Positions 35,269 through 42,786 of a DNA stretch of 64,000 nt are shown one piece after another (positions within the stretch are counted from its first letter, which is position 1; each line of letters opens with the position of its first letter). The notes beneath the pieces were generated by a model. The model made no database searches, had not been told where the DNA came from, and saw nothing but the letters and a program-made list of their open reading frames with translations. The position numbers and the translations under genes are program-made. The stretch lies in the NCBI GenBank assembly GCA_965243385.1, contig CBDEUV010000002.1, positions 1,674,001 to 1,738,000 on the forward strand. The letters run 5' to 3'. This DNA is from JANSYA01 sp965243385 (GTDB lineage: Bacteria; Spirochaetota; Leptospiria; Leptospirales; Leptonemataceae).

Positions 35269-35709
35269 CTATACATCCTCATCGTCATCGGCATTGACAT
35301 TATGGGGCTCAGCCAGATCCGGATCTTCCGGGTCCACGTCGACGCTAAATTTTTCGATTTCCAGATCGGAGTGCTCCGCGACGAACTCCTTCAGGCAATC
35401 CGTATAGAAACGGTGAATCACTCGCAGCTGTTCGCGCGCTCCTTCCACTTCGCCATTATCAGGGTGGGCTCGATATATCGTGAGAAGCCGCAGACGGCTC
35501 AGGGTGATGATCAGACTCAGGTCGTAACGACAACCATGGATGTCGGGCGTGTCGAAGTCCACGTAGGTCTCCGCGTCCAGACCCGAGCTCCCGAGAATCC
35601 GCTCCTGGAATTCCCGGGGCACGTAACCCGCGGGCGGCCGCGCGCGGAAATTAACGATATCCTCTTTCAGCTTCGCTTCCGGCCCTTTGACCACTAAATA
35701 GCCGTCCAT
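35269..35709 (-). CDS. Small protein of unknown family, paralogue of the one at 31032 (copy B)
   Basis: This 146-residue protein has an excellent ribosome site (GGAGG, 7 bases before the ATG). It shares 'MDGYLV.KGPE', 'PP.G', 'LSLII.L.RL', 'HRF...C...F' and 'H..LEIE' with copy A at 31032. It then adds an acidic tail of about 22 residues rich in Asp and Glu. It converges on the triple-hydrolase gene with only 20 bases between stops. No export signal is seen. A role as inhibitor, chaperone or immunity partner of the hydrolase is only an inference from position. Confidence 0.78.
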   Translation of the reverse strand: MDGYLVVKGPEAKLKEDIVNFRARPPAGYVPREFQERILGSSGLDAETYVDFDTPDIHGCRYDLSLIITLSRLRLLTIYRAHPDNGEVEGAREQLRVIHRFYTDCLKEFVAEHSDLEIEKFSVDVDPEDPDLAEPHNVNADDDEDV

Positions 35710-35785
35710 AGTTTTCCCTCCGAAACTGCGCGAGAACTCTGCATCGCAAGCGTCGCACTTAAATATTTATGGACGACAGCGTCCA

Positions 35786-38557
35786 TCATCTCCCGGTTCC
35801 GCGCCCTAATATCTCGTCCACCGCCGCGAGCAGGTCTGTGCGGGAAATTGGTTTTTGTAAATAGCCGTCGAAGCCAAAGTCGCGAATCGCGGCGACCTCG
35901 CGTTCGGTGGCGTACGCGGTCAAAGCCACGATGGGTACGACCGGCGCTGCAATCGCCGGATCTCGACCGACGTTCTCATGCACACGCGCGAAGACCAGTT
36001 CGCGCAGGACCCGCGTCGTCTCAAAGCCGTCCATTCCGGGCATTTGAATATCCATCAGCACCAGATCGTACGGCTGCGTGCGAAACAATTCGACGGCTGC
36101 TTCTCCGCTCTCCGCCAGATCGATGCGATGCGAGCTGCGCTTGAAATAATGCCGCAGCAATTCGCGGTTGTCTTCGGAATCGTCAACCCCGAGAATGCGC
36201 GCCCCGTCCGCCGGAGCCTCCCGCCTCTCGCTTTGACCCGCGGGATCTCCGGTCGAAGCGGCCGGAGATCCCGCATCGTCAGCCGTAATAGACGTCGAAA
36301 CGGAATTCGCCGGGCTCAAGTCTGCCGCATTCATGCTGGCAAGATTATCCGCCGCGGGGTGGAGCGCGAGCACGCAGGGCAAGCGCAGTTGAAATTCGCT
36401 GCCGCGGCCCGCTTCGCTTTCGGCGGAGAGCTTGCCGCCCATTAATTCGGCCAGACGCTGTGAAATAGCCAGCCCGAGACCGCTGCCTCCGGCGCGCCGC
36501 GCGTAAGTCGTGTCGGATTGAAAGAAGCGCTCGAAAACTCTGCGGACTTCGTCCGCTTGCATCCCGACGCCGGTATCGCGCACGCGAATCAACAGCGTAT
36601 CGCCCGCCTCCAGCCCGGCCACCAATCGCACCGAACCGTGCGTCGTAAACTTCAGCGCATTCGAAAGCAAATTCATCAGAACCTGCGATAGGCGACCCGC
36701 GTCGCCGCGAATCCAGCGCGGCAGATCGGGCTCGCGTTCGAATACGAGTTGGACCTCCCTGGGCCGCGGAACGGAACCATGAATGCGTTCCAGATCCGAA
36801 AGCAAAGCGTGCAGATCAAAGTCCGCGTTTTGAATAGGGAGCGCCCCGGAATCGACGCGCGAAATATCCAGCACATCGTTGAGCAAACGCTGCAGATTCT
36901 GTCCGGCGCGCTGAAAGGTGTGAATATAATCTTTTTGAGTACGATCGAGTGGAGTTTCTTCTAATAAGTCGGCCATCCCCAGAATTGCATTCATGGGCGT
37001 GCGAATCTCATGCGACATATTCGCCAGAAAATCCTCGCGCGCCCGGGTCGCGCTTTCGGCCCGCTCCTGGGCCGCCCGGCGGAGATCGACCTCTGTACTC
37101 AGCTCGCGTGTGCGCTCGGCGACCCGCAAAGCCAGCTCTTCGCGATGCGCCCGTTCAGAAAGGCGAATGCGATCGGCGAGCGCCAGCGAAAGCAAAAGCG
37201 CCTGCGCCAGGCTCGTGATATCGACGCTCAATCGCGCGAAGAGATCGAAAGGCAGATAGCCGAAACTCGCCAGAATTAGAGTACTGACGTTCAGCGGCGC
37301 CATGGAGAAGGCGATGATGAACCACAGCGCCGGCCGATAGCCGCGCCACCAGATATACACCGGCACGGGGATGCTCAGCACAAGCACGAACAGCGCTTTG
37401 ATCGCGATGATCTGATTCGTCGTAAAGGGATCGAAGAACACGAAAGCAATCGTTGGAATGCAGGACAGCGCGAGCAGATTTCCGATCCAGTACAAGCGTC
37501 GACTGTGAACGCGGACGTTCAAGAATACCAGCATCCAGCGAATGATAAAAAACGAAGTCAGCTCCGCAAAGATCAGCGTCAACAACAGATAATGGGTGCG
37601 TAAGAGATCGGGAAAGTACGGCACCGGTATTCCGTGAAATAGAATTCGGTAGCCCGTAAGAAAAAAAAGAAACGCGAAGTACAGTAGATAGTTCGTATCG
37701 CCGAGCTGAAAATAGAGGATCAGATTGTACACGGCGAGCGCCAGAATCGAGCAGATGATCCCCCCGATGATATAATTCAGCAAAGTCTGTTCGCGATAAA
37801 ACTCCAGCACCGGATCCAGCGACGCCGAAAAGCGAACCGGCGAACGACTGTCGACCCGCAAAATGATACGCCGTTCCTGGCCCGCGTCGAGATCGAATTG
37901 ATAGATCGGCCAGGTCTGTGAAATTCCGCTCTGTAAACCCAGACGCGTGTGTCGCAGCCCCGCGCCCGCATCGCTCTGATTCCGGGATTGAAGCTCGTAG
38001 ACGTCCACGTATTCCAGAAAGGTGTTGTGCAACGCGAGGACCAGATCCCCTTCGTCGTTCGGATACTGCCCGGCCACGGCGCGGCCGACGCCGACGGATT
38101 CAAAAACCGAATCCGCACCGTTTCGCACGCAGAGCTCGAACCAGTACACGGAGTCGCGAAAACCAAAACTTACGGTCTCATAATCCAGCCGGCGCAGCTG
38201 AACCGAATCCAGGTCGGCCGGTCCGGTAATTTGCTCGCCGTTTCTATCTTCGAAGAATCGCAGATAGGAATAAATCGAATCGGAATCGGGGGCCGCTACG
38301 TCGTAGCACTGCCGGTCTTGCGAAGATCCAGCCGGACCAGCCGAACGCGCGAGGGCTTCGCGGGCATCGCGCTGCCCGGCACTCCGCGACGCTTCCGGAC
38401 CTTCGGCCTGCAGCGGACGAAGGAATACTCCGGAATGATCAGGTAGACCGAAAGATTCCGAGAGTTGTCCGAGCAAAACGAAGCCGACGGCTGCGGCCAG
38501 CCCGACGACCGCACAGCGGCGCCAGTCGAAAGGCCGAGAGGAACCGCGTCCGAACAT
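35786..38557 (-). CDS. 7TMR-DISM hybrid histidine kinase with C-terminal receiver
   Basis: The protein has 923 residues from ATG 38557, or 941 from TTG 38611; neither start has a clear ribosome site. The order is a signal/anchor segment, a periplasmic 7TMR-DISMED2-type domain (about 85-245), seven membrane helices (about 250-460), a coiled coil, HisKA with phospho-His in 'MSHEIRTPMNAILGM', HATPase_c ('NLLSNALKF', 'DTGVGMQ', 'GGSGLGLAIS') and a receiver with phospho-Asp in 'LVLMDIQMPGMDG'. It should sense an extracellular signal and relay phosphate to its own receiver and then to an unlinked partner. The divergent neighbour is a lipoprotein. Confidence 0.88.
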   Translation of the reverse strand: MFGRGSSRPFDWRRCAVVGLAAAVGFVLLGQLSESFGLPDHSGVFLRPLQAEGPEASRSAGQRDAREALARSAGPAGSSQDRQCYDVAAPDSDSIYSYLRFFEDRNGEQITGPADLDSVQLRRLDYETVSFGFRDSVYWFELCVRNGADSVFESVGVGRAVAGQYPNDEGDLVLALHNTFLEYVDVYELQSRNQSDAGAGLRHTRLGLQSGISQTWPIYQFDLDAGQERRIILRVDSRSPVRFSASLDPVLEFYREQTLLNYIIGGIICSILALAVYNLILYFQLGDTNYLLYFAFLFFLTGYRILFHGIPVPYFPDLLRTHYLLLTLIFAELTSFFIIRWMLVFLNVRVHSRRLYWIGNLLALSCIPTIAFVFFDPFTTNQIIAIKALFVLVLSIPVPVYIWWRGYRPALWFIIAFSMAPLNVSTLILASFGYLPFDLFARLSVDITSLAQALLLSLALADRIRLSERAHREELALRVAERTRELSTEVDLRRAAQERAESATRAREDFLANMSHEIRTPMNAILGMADLLEETPLDRTQKDYIHTFQRAGQNLQRLLNDVLDISRVDSGALPIQNADFDLHALLSDLERIHGSVPRPREVQLVFEREPDLPRWIRGDAGRLSQVLMNLLSNALKFTTHGSVRLVAGLEAGDTLLIRVRDTGVGMQADEVRRVFERFFQSDTTYARRAGGSGLGLAISQRLAELMGGKLSAESEAGRGSEFQLRLPCVLALHPAADNLASMNAADLSPANSVSTSITADDAGSPAASTGDPAGQSERREAPADGARILGVDDSEDNRELLRHYFKRSSHRIDLAESGEAAVELFRTQPYDLVLMDIQMPGMDGFETTRVLRELVFARVHENVGRDPAIAAPVVPIVALTAYATEREVAAIRDFGFDGYLQKPISRTDLLAAVDEILGRGTGR

Positions 38558-38701
38558 GACAATAAAAGACAAAGCGGCCGGTGCCAGAGCAACTGTTTTC
38601 CGGGAGACCAACCCGCAGCCAGACTGAAGGCAAAACGCGGCGTGCGCCCCCGCATTCGAACGCCGGCGGCGTCAAGGGATCTGACACTGCTTCGAATCCG
38701 G

Positions 38702-38720
38702 GTGTCAAAAATATTGACAC
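38702..38720. promoter_or_regulatory. Perfect 7-base inverted repeat, candidate operator
   Basis: GTGTCAA-AAATA-TTGACAC reads the same on both strands. It lies midway between the kinase and lipoprotein genes. A half-site relative, TGACACTGC, occurs at 38682-38690 and again overlapping the right arm at 38715-38723. The symmetry and size fit a dimeric repressor site. Confidence 0.45.
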
Positions 38721-38851
38721 TGCCCTCTGTGGGCCCGCTCGCCGACCCGCATTAGAAAAAAATCACCGCCATTCGTGCGCGAATCCTTCTATAGAGGCCG
38801 AATCCGGCAGGCGCATTAAATTCCAAAAAATCCCGGGGCAGCCCTTCGGGA

Positions 38852-38867
38852 CGGCACGGGCATTGCA
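38852..38867 (+). promoter_or_regulatory. Candidate sigma54 (-24/-12) promoter
   Basis: CGGCACGGGCATTGCA matches the sigma54 consensus TGGCACG-N4-TTGCA at all but the first base. The invariant GG (38853-38854) and GC (38865-38866) are exactly 10 bases apart. Transcription would start near 38878, 30 bases before the lipoprotein ATG at 38908. A sigma54 activator is encoded at 58360. Confidence 0.6.
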
Positions 38868-38907
38868 AAAGCAAGCGGCACAAACACAGCCACGGAGGTG
38901 GACTCTG

Positions 38908-39759
38908 ATGAATCACAAAAAAACGATCGAGAATACAAAGCATACGCCGCAAGCGTTCCGGCCCGCAACAGGGCTTCTGCTGGCGATCGCGCTGGGCGCG
39001 ACGACCATGCTGGCATGCGGCGGGCCGCAGCGCAAAGACGGCCCGAATCTCCAATCCGGATTCCGGACCGCGGGCCAGGGACTGGTGCACATCGTGCTTT
39101 CCCCCATTCAGATCGCGGCCGGCGCTTTAGAAGGCGTCTCCTCGCTGCCGTACTTCGCGGCCACGGGCCTGCACCAGATCAACCAGCAGCTCAACGAATC
39201 TCAGGCGCGGGTCACGCTGAGCGACACCTATGCCTCGGCTTACGGCCAGAATTTCGCACAGGTGGGCGCCGAAGGCGAAACAGGGCAGCGCTTCAGTCGG
39301 ATGAAGAACGCGACCGAGTACTTTCAGAAAATTCTGAAGCAGGCGGAGATCCCGGACGCGGAACGCTATCTGCTGACGAGTATCGACACCGCGAAACGAG
39401 ACGGCTACGTGCTCTTCGCCGTGGTGTATCGCCCGGCCCATTCGATCGCGGTGATCGACAAACACGACGGTCGCACTCGCCGCAAGTACGACCCCTCGGA
39501 CCGAGCGTACTACGAACCCTTCGAGCGGACCACAACGGGCCAGAAGCTCGACACGGTGATCGACTACGGCGCCGTACCGGTCGATCAAATCGGCACCCAG
39601 AAGATGCAGGCGCTGATGCTGACCTTCGCCGCCAATAGCGTGGTCCGGCAGAAGCGAGCGCCCGACTACTGGATGATCGAGCGCCGCTGGCTGAACGGAG
39701 AGCATCGCCAGATCGTTCAGAACAAGAACCAGGCGATCCGGGAACGCATGCGCCTCTGA
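38908..39759 (+). CDS. Putative lipoprotein, possibly sigma54-regulated
   Basis: The start at 38908 has GGAGG 8 bases upstream, giving 283 residues. The signal peptide ends in 'TTMLACGG' (lipobox). The mature part is mostly helical and polar, with an 'LSPIQIAAGALEGVSSLPYF' segment (about 63-82) that is moderately hydrophobic. I recognise no family. It has its own promoter region and a strong terminator, so it is a single-gene transcript. Confidence 0.72.
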   Translation: MNHKKTIENTKHTPQAFRPATGLLLAIALGATTMLACGGPQRKDGPNLQSGFRTAGQGLVHIVLSPIQIAAGALEGVSSLPYFAATGLHQINQQLNESQARVTLSDTYASAYGQNFAQVGAEGETGQRFSRMKNATEYFQKILKQAEIPDAERYLLTSIDTAKRDGYVLFAVVYRPAHSIAVIDKHDGRTRRKYDPSDRAYYEPFERTTTGQKLDTVIDYGAVPVDQIGTQKMQALMLTFAANSVVRQKRAPDYWMIERRWLNGEHRQIVQNKNQAIRERMRL

Positions 39760-39788
39760 TCGGGCGGATCTGGATCGAAGAACTTGTA

Positions 39789-39834
39789 AGGCCTCCCGCA
39801 CTCGCGGGAGGCCTGCTTGATTTTCAGCCACGGC
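39789..39834 (+). terminator. Rho-independent-type terminator
   Basis: An 11-base perfect stem AGGCCTCCCGC / GCGGGAGGCCT with loop ACTC is followed by TGCTTGATTTT. It lies 30 bases after the lipoprotein stop. Confidence 0.8.
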
Positions 39835-39872
39835 CCCGCGCCGGCGCAAAAATTTGAAAAAAACGATTCCAC

Positions 39873-39900
39873 TGTCGATTTCGAGAGATCCCCTTCGGTA
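39873..39900 (+). promoter_or_regulatory. Candidate ECF42-type promoter
   Basis: TGTCGA at 39873-39878 matches the -35 motif I recall as reported for ECF42 sigma factors. CGGTA follows at the -10 distance (17-base spacer). It stands upstream of the DGPF gene, whose downstream neighbour encodes an ECF42-like sigma factor, so autoregulation is plausible. Confidence 0.5.
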
Positions 39901-39932
39901 TATACATAAATCTTTCCGACAGGAGACGCACC

Positions 39933-40280
39933 ATGCGTTATTTACTCTTACTCTACGCCAACGAAGCCGAAACCTCGAAATACGACGAGGAAGACATGCC
40001 GGCCTGGTTCGCCTACACCGACAAATTGAAGGCCGCCGGCAAACTCCTCGGCGGGGAAGCCCTGCAGCCCGTGGCGACCGCGACCAGCGTTCGCAAGCAG
40101 GGCGACAGCATCGGCACGATCGACGGTCCGTTCGCGGAAACCAAAGAAGCGCTCGGCGGCTTTTATATGATCGAAGCGAAGGACATTGACGAGGCCCTCG
40201 AATGGGCCAAACAGGTTCCGAATATTCCCCGCGGCGGCACGGTCGAAATCCGCCCGATTATGGAGTTCGACGAACACTGA
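39933..40280 (+). CDS. DGPF/YCII-domain protein (ECF42-associated)
   Basis: This 115-residue cytoplasmic protein of the YCII-related/DGPF family has 'MRYLLLLYANEAE' at the start, the family motif as 'IDGPFAETKEALGGFYMIEA' and 'EIRPIMEF' at the end. The fold is a dimeric ferredoxin-like barrel. Biochemical function is unknown. DGPF genes characteristically sit beside ECF42 sigma factor genes, as here. GGAG precedes the ATG. The frame holds no membrane or export signal. Confidence 0.88.
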   Translation: MRYLLLLYANEAETSKYDEEDMPAWFAYTDKLKAAGKLLGGEALQPVATATSVRKQGDSIGTIDGPFAETKEALGGFYMIEAKDIDEALEWAKQVPNIPRGGTVEIRPIMEFDEH

Positions 40281-40305
40281 GCTGAGCGCCACCGGACGCA
40301 CCTCG

Positions 40306-40335
40306 CCCGCCCCCGTGGGAGGAAATGGGGGCGGG
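40306..40335 (+). terminator. GC-rich hairpin after the DGPF gene
   Basis: CCCGCCCCC and GGGGGCGGG form a perfect 9-base stem around a 12-base loop, 25 bases past the DGPF stop. No T-run follows, so it may attenuate rather than fully end transcription into the sigma factor gene. Confidence 0.5.
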
Positions 40336-40450
40336 TCTGGTCCGATTGTGAGACAATTCTGGCTGGCGACGCCCGGCGGCGAAGCGCGAGATCTTATCAC
40401 AGATCCCCGGAATACGCAATCCAATTATCGCCGCACAGCGACTGCAAAAA

Positions 40451-41707
40451 GTGATTGATCGCGAAACACTTCAGACCTTCTTTCGAGAGTCCTACGGTCA
40501 GGTCTGCGCGCTGCTCGTGCGTCGCTTCGGCGATCTCGATCTGGCCCAGGAAGCCATACAGGAAGCCTTCGTCATCGCCCTGGATAAATGGGAGCGCGAC
40601 GGACCGCCGCAAAATGTGCCCGGCTGGATCTTCGCCGTCGCCCGACACAAGGCGATCGACATTCTGCGGCGCGATCGTCGACGCGAAGATCGCTATCGCA
40701 GCCTGGAAACGGGGCAGAGCCTCTATCGCGAAAGCCTGCATTCGGACGACCCGTACGATCCGCAGGCGGCGGACGAAGAGATTCCCGACGAACGCCTGCG
40801 CCTGATCTTCACCTGCTGCCATCCCGTGATTAACGAGGCGAGCCGCGTCGCTCTGACCCTGCACACGCTGGCGGGATTGAGCACGACTGAAATCGCGGCC
40901 GCATTTTTGAAATCAGAAGCGACTGTCGCCCAGCGCATCGTACGGGCGAAACGCAAGATCCGCGACGCGGGCGTTCCGTTTCGCGTGCCGGAGTTATCCG
41001 AGTTGCCGGAGCGACTGCCGGCGGTCTTAACCGTACTTTATTTGATCTTTAACCAGGGTTACAGCGCGCGCGGCGGTCAGGAGTTGATGCGCGCGGAATT
41101 GTGCGATGAAGCGATCGCTCTGGGCAAAATGCTCGCCGCGCTCATGCCGGATCATTCCGAAGTCTCCGCACAGCTGGCACTGTTTTTATTCCAGGCGTCG
41201 CGCCTGGACGCCCGTCTGGATCGCGACGGCTCGCCGCTGACTCTCGAGCAGCAGGATCGCACGCGCTGGAACCACGAACGCATCGCCCAGGGGCGGCTGT
41301 GCCTTTCGCATTCGCTGACGCTCGCGGACGGCGGGGCCTATCAGCTGCAGGCACGCATCGCGGCAGCGCATGCCGGGGCCAGAAGCTATGCCGACACCGA
41401 TTGGGAACGAATCGTCGGCTGTTACGAAGCGTTGCTGGAATACTCGTCGACCCCGGTGATTCGTCTGAATCTGGCGGTCGCCCTGGGAATGGCCCGGGGA
41501 CCGGCGGCCGGTCTGGAGCTGCTGGACGATCCGGAACTCGCCCGCGAACTGAAGGCCTATCACTGGTACCATCTCGCCCGAGCGGAGCTGCTGGCGGAAC
41601 TGCCGCAACGCCGGCAGGCGATCGCCGCCTTCGAACGGGCGCTCGCAGCCTGCGATAATCAAACCGAGGCGGCTTTTATCCGCGGGCGGCTTCAAGAACT
41701 CGAATAG
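40451..41707 (+). CDS. ECF42-type RNA polymerase sigma factor with C-terminal extension
   Basis: This 418-residue protein starts at GTG 40451. The first 180 residues are an ECF sigma factor: region 2 ('DLAQEAIQEAFVIALDKW', 'GWIFAVARHKAIDILRR') and region 4 ('LTLHTLAGLSTTEIAAAF'). The remaining 235 residues are the DUF6596/TPR-like helical extension of ECF41/42-related factors, with 'YLIFNQGYSARGG' as a marker. In ECF42 this extension replaces a classical anti-sigma factor in control. It is paired with the DGPF gene and probably drives it from the TGTCGA-type promoter at 39873. Confidence 0.87.
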   Translation: MIDRETLQTFFRESYGQVCALLVRRFGDLDLAQEAIQEAFVIALDKWERDGPPQNVPGWIFAVARHKAIDILRRDRRREDRYRSLETGQSLYRESLHSDDPYDPQAADEEIPDERLRLIFTCCHPVINEASRVALTLHTLAGLSTTEIAAAFLKSEATVAQRIVRAKRKIRDAGVPFRVPELSELPERLPAVLTVLYLIFNQGYSARGGQELMRAELCDEAIALGKMLAALMPDHSEVSAQLALFLFQASRLDARLDRDGSPLTLEQQDRTRWNHERIAQGRLCLSHSLTLADGGAYQLQARIAAAHAGARSYADTDWERIVGCYEALLEYSSTPVIRLNLAVALGMARGPAAGLELLDDPELARELKAYHWYHLARAELLAELPQRRQAIAAFERALAACDNQTEAAFIRGRLQELE

Positions 41708-41743
41708 CCGCGCCGCGTTTCGGCAAAAGCGTTGTTCAGCGAA

Positions 41744-42139
41744 TCATTGGCGTCTGTAGAGCCAGCCCAGAACTCCGGCGAAGACGGCGAACTGTATCAT
41801 CAGATAGAAACTCTCCATGCTTATAAAAAGAATCGGCTCTATGGGATGTTTCGCCGCGTAGGCGATGACGTGCGTCGAGTGCAGGAAGAGGCCGCAGATC
41901 AGGGCAAAGCTGATCGGCGAAAACCGCCCGCCGCTTTTCGTACGCAACTTCGTGTAGGCCGCATTCATCAAGACACCCTGCACGAGAATCGCCAGAAATC
42001 CAAGCGGGAGGCTGGGGTCTTCCTGACCGAAGTATCCCATACGAATGTACAGCGCTTCAAATAGCACGAGATGCCAGAGCACGGCCCAGGCGAAGGTCGC
42101 GACGACGTAAGCCGCCGTCCCAATTACAATTTCTTTCAT
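41744..42139 (-). CDS. Small four-helix membrane protein of unknown function
   Basis: This 131-residue protein has about four membrane helices (roughly 5-28, 48-65, 75-95 and 105-126) and conserved-looking polar residues (WHLVLFEALY). It resembles small DUF1761/DUF2177-type membrane proteins, but I cannot assign a family. The ribosome site GAGGAG lies 9 bases before the ATG. A second, stronger one, AGGAGGTGA, lies inside a hairpin further upstream (42152-42189). Confidence 0.62.
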   Translation of the reverse strand: MKEIVIGTAAYVVATFAWAVLWHLVLFEALYIRMGYFGQEDPSLPLGFLAILVQGVLMNAAYTKLRTKSGGRFSPISFALICGLFLHSTHVIAYAAKHPIEPILFISMESFYLMIQFAVFAGVLGWLYRRQ

Positions 42140-42151
42140 TTTATCGACTCC

Positions 42152-42189
42152 TCAGAAAGTCACCTCCTCTCAAGCGGAGGGCTTTCTGA
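42152..42189 (-). promoter_or_regulatory. Leader hairpin containing an anti-SD-like AGGAGGTGA
   Basis: On the minus-strand RNA, TCAGAAAG pairs with CTTTCTGA (8 perfect pairs), and inside this CCTCC pairs with GGAGG. The hairpin locks a near-perfect Shine-Dalgarno sequence in its stem, just upstream of the membrane protein's own GAGGAG site. It may be a control element of translation. Confidence 0.5.
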
Positions 42190-42275
42190 TTATGAGCCGA
42201 ACGCACGAACCGAAAATCGACGCCGGCACGAAAAAAACAGTAGCGCGCCGGCCGAAAATCCAATCAATCGCCGCC

Positions 42276-42665
42276 TCAGCTTTCGACCATCACGCATTCA
42301 TCCTGCAAGAATTCAAAACCTTCGCGCTCCAGATATTCGCGGGTGCGGTCGTCGCCGGCTCCCGGCTGCAGCCAGACTTTCTTCAGCCCCAGCTCGCCGG
42401 CTTCTTTCAAACTGTTCAAGGTCCGGGGCGGAGGCACGACATAGACCACGAGATCGATAGCCTCTATCTTACGGGCAGCCGTCAGATTCGGGTAACTGGT
42501 TTGCCCTTCGATTTCGCTTTCCGCGGAATTGATCGGAACCACCTTAAAGCCTTTGCCCAGCATATTACGCAGAATGATATTGCCGTATTTCTCCGGACGG
42601 CGGCTCGCACCCACGAGCGCCAGCGCCGGTTTGGTCCGCAAATAGCTTTTCAGTTCTTCGTGCAT
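42276..42665 (-). CDS. CoA-binding (Rossmann-fold) protein, YccU type
   Basis: This 129-residue cytoplasmic protein has the CoA-binding fold seen in succinyl-CoA synthetase alpha: 'ALALVGASRRPEKYGNIILR', 'VPINSAESEIEGQTSYPNL', 'DLVVYVVPP' and 'KKVWLQPGAGDD'. Small stand-alone members bind CoA or a nucleotide, but their role is unclear. I placed the start at ATG 42665; no strong ribosome site is seen. It lies upstream of the small membrane protein gene on the same strand. Confidence 0.82.
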   Translation of the reverse strand: MHEELKSYLRTKPALALVGASRRPEKYGNIILRNMLGKGFKVVPINSAESEIEGQTSYPNLTAARKIEAIDLVVYVVPPPRTLNSLKEAGELGLKKVWLQPGAGDDRTREYLEREGFEFLQDECVMVES

Positions 42666-42786
42666 GTCTATAACAAAGCGACCAGTGCAAAGATCGCCTC
42701 CCCGGAAATCCCGCCGATAGTTCACTCTCAAAACAGTAGCTGAAAAACGATTGCGAAAGTCTGCCGGGCCGGGCGAAATCATTCGT

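Larger units (their letters stand above)
38558..38907. promoter_or_regulatory. Divergent intergenic region between the hybrid kinase and the 38908 lipoprotein
   Basis: These 350 bases contain no supported gene. They hold a perfect palindrome at 38702-38720 and a sigma54-type promoter at 38852-38867, both listed separately, and the ribosome site GGAGG at 38895-38899. Confidence 0.5.

Noticed and set aside
38650..38705. TTCGAATCC string resembling a tRNA T-loop
   Set aside because: No acceptor, D or anticodon stems can be folded around it.
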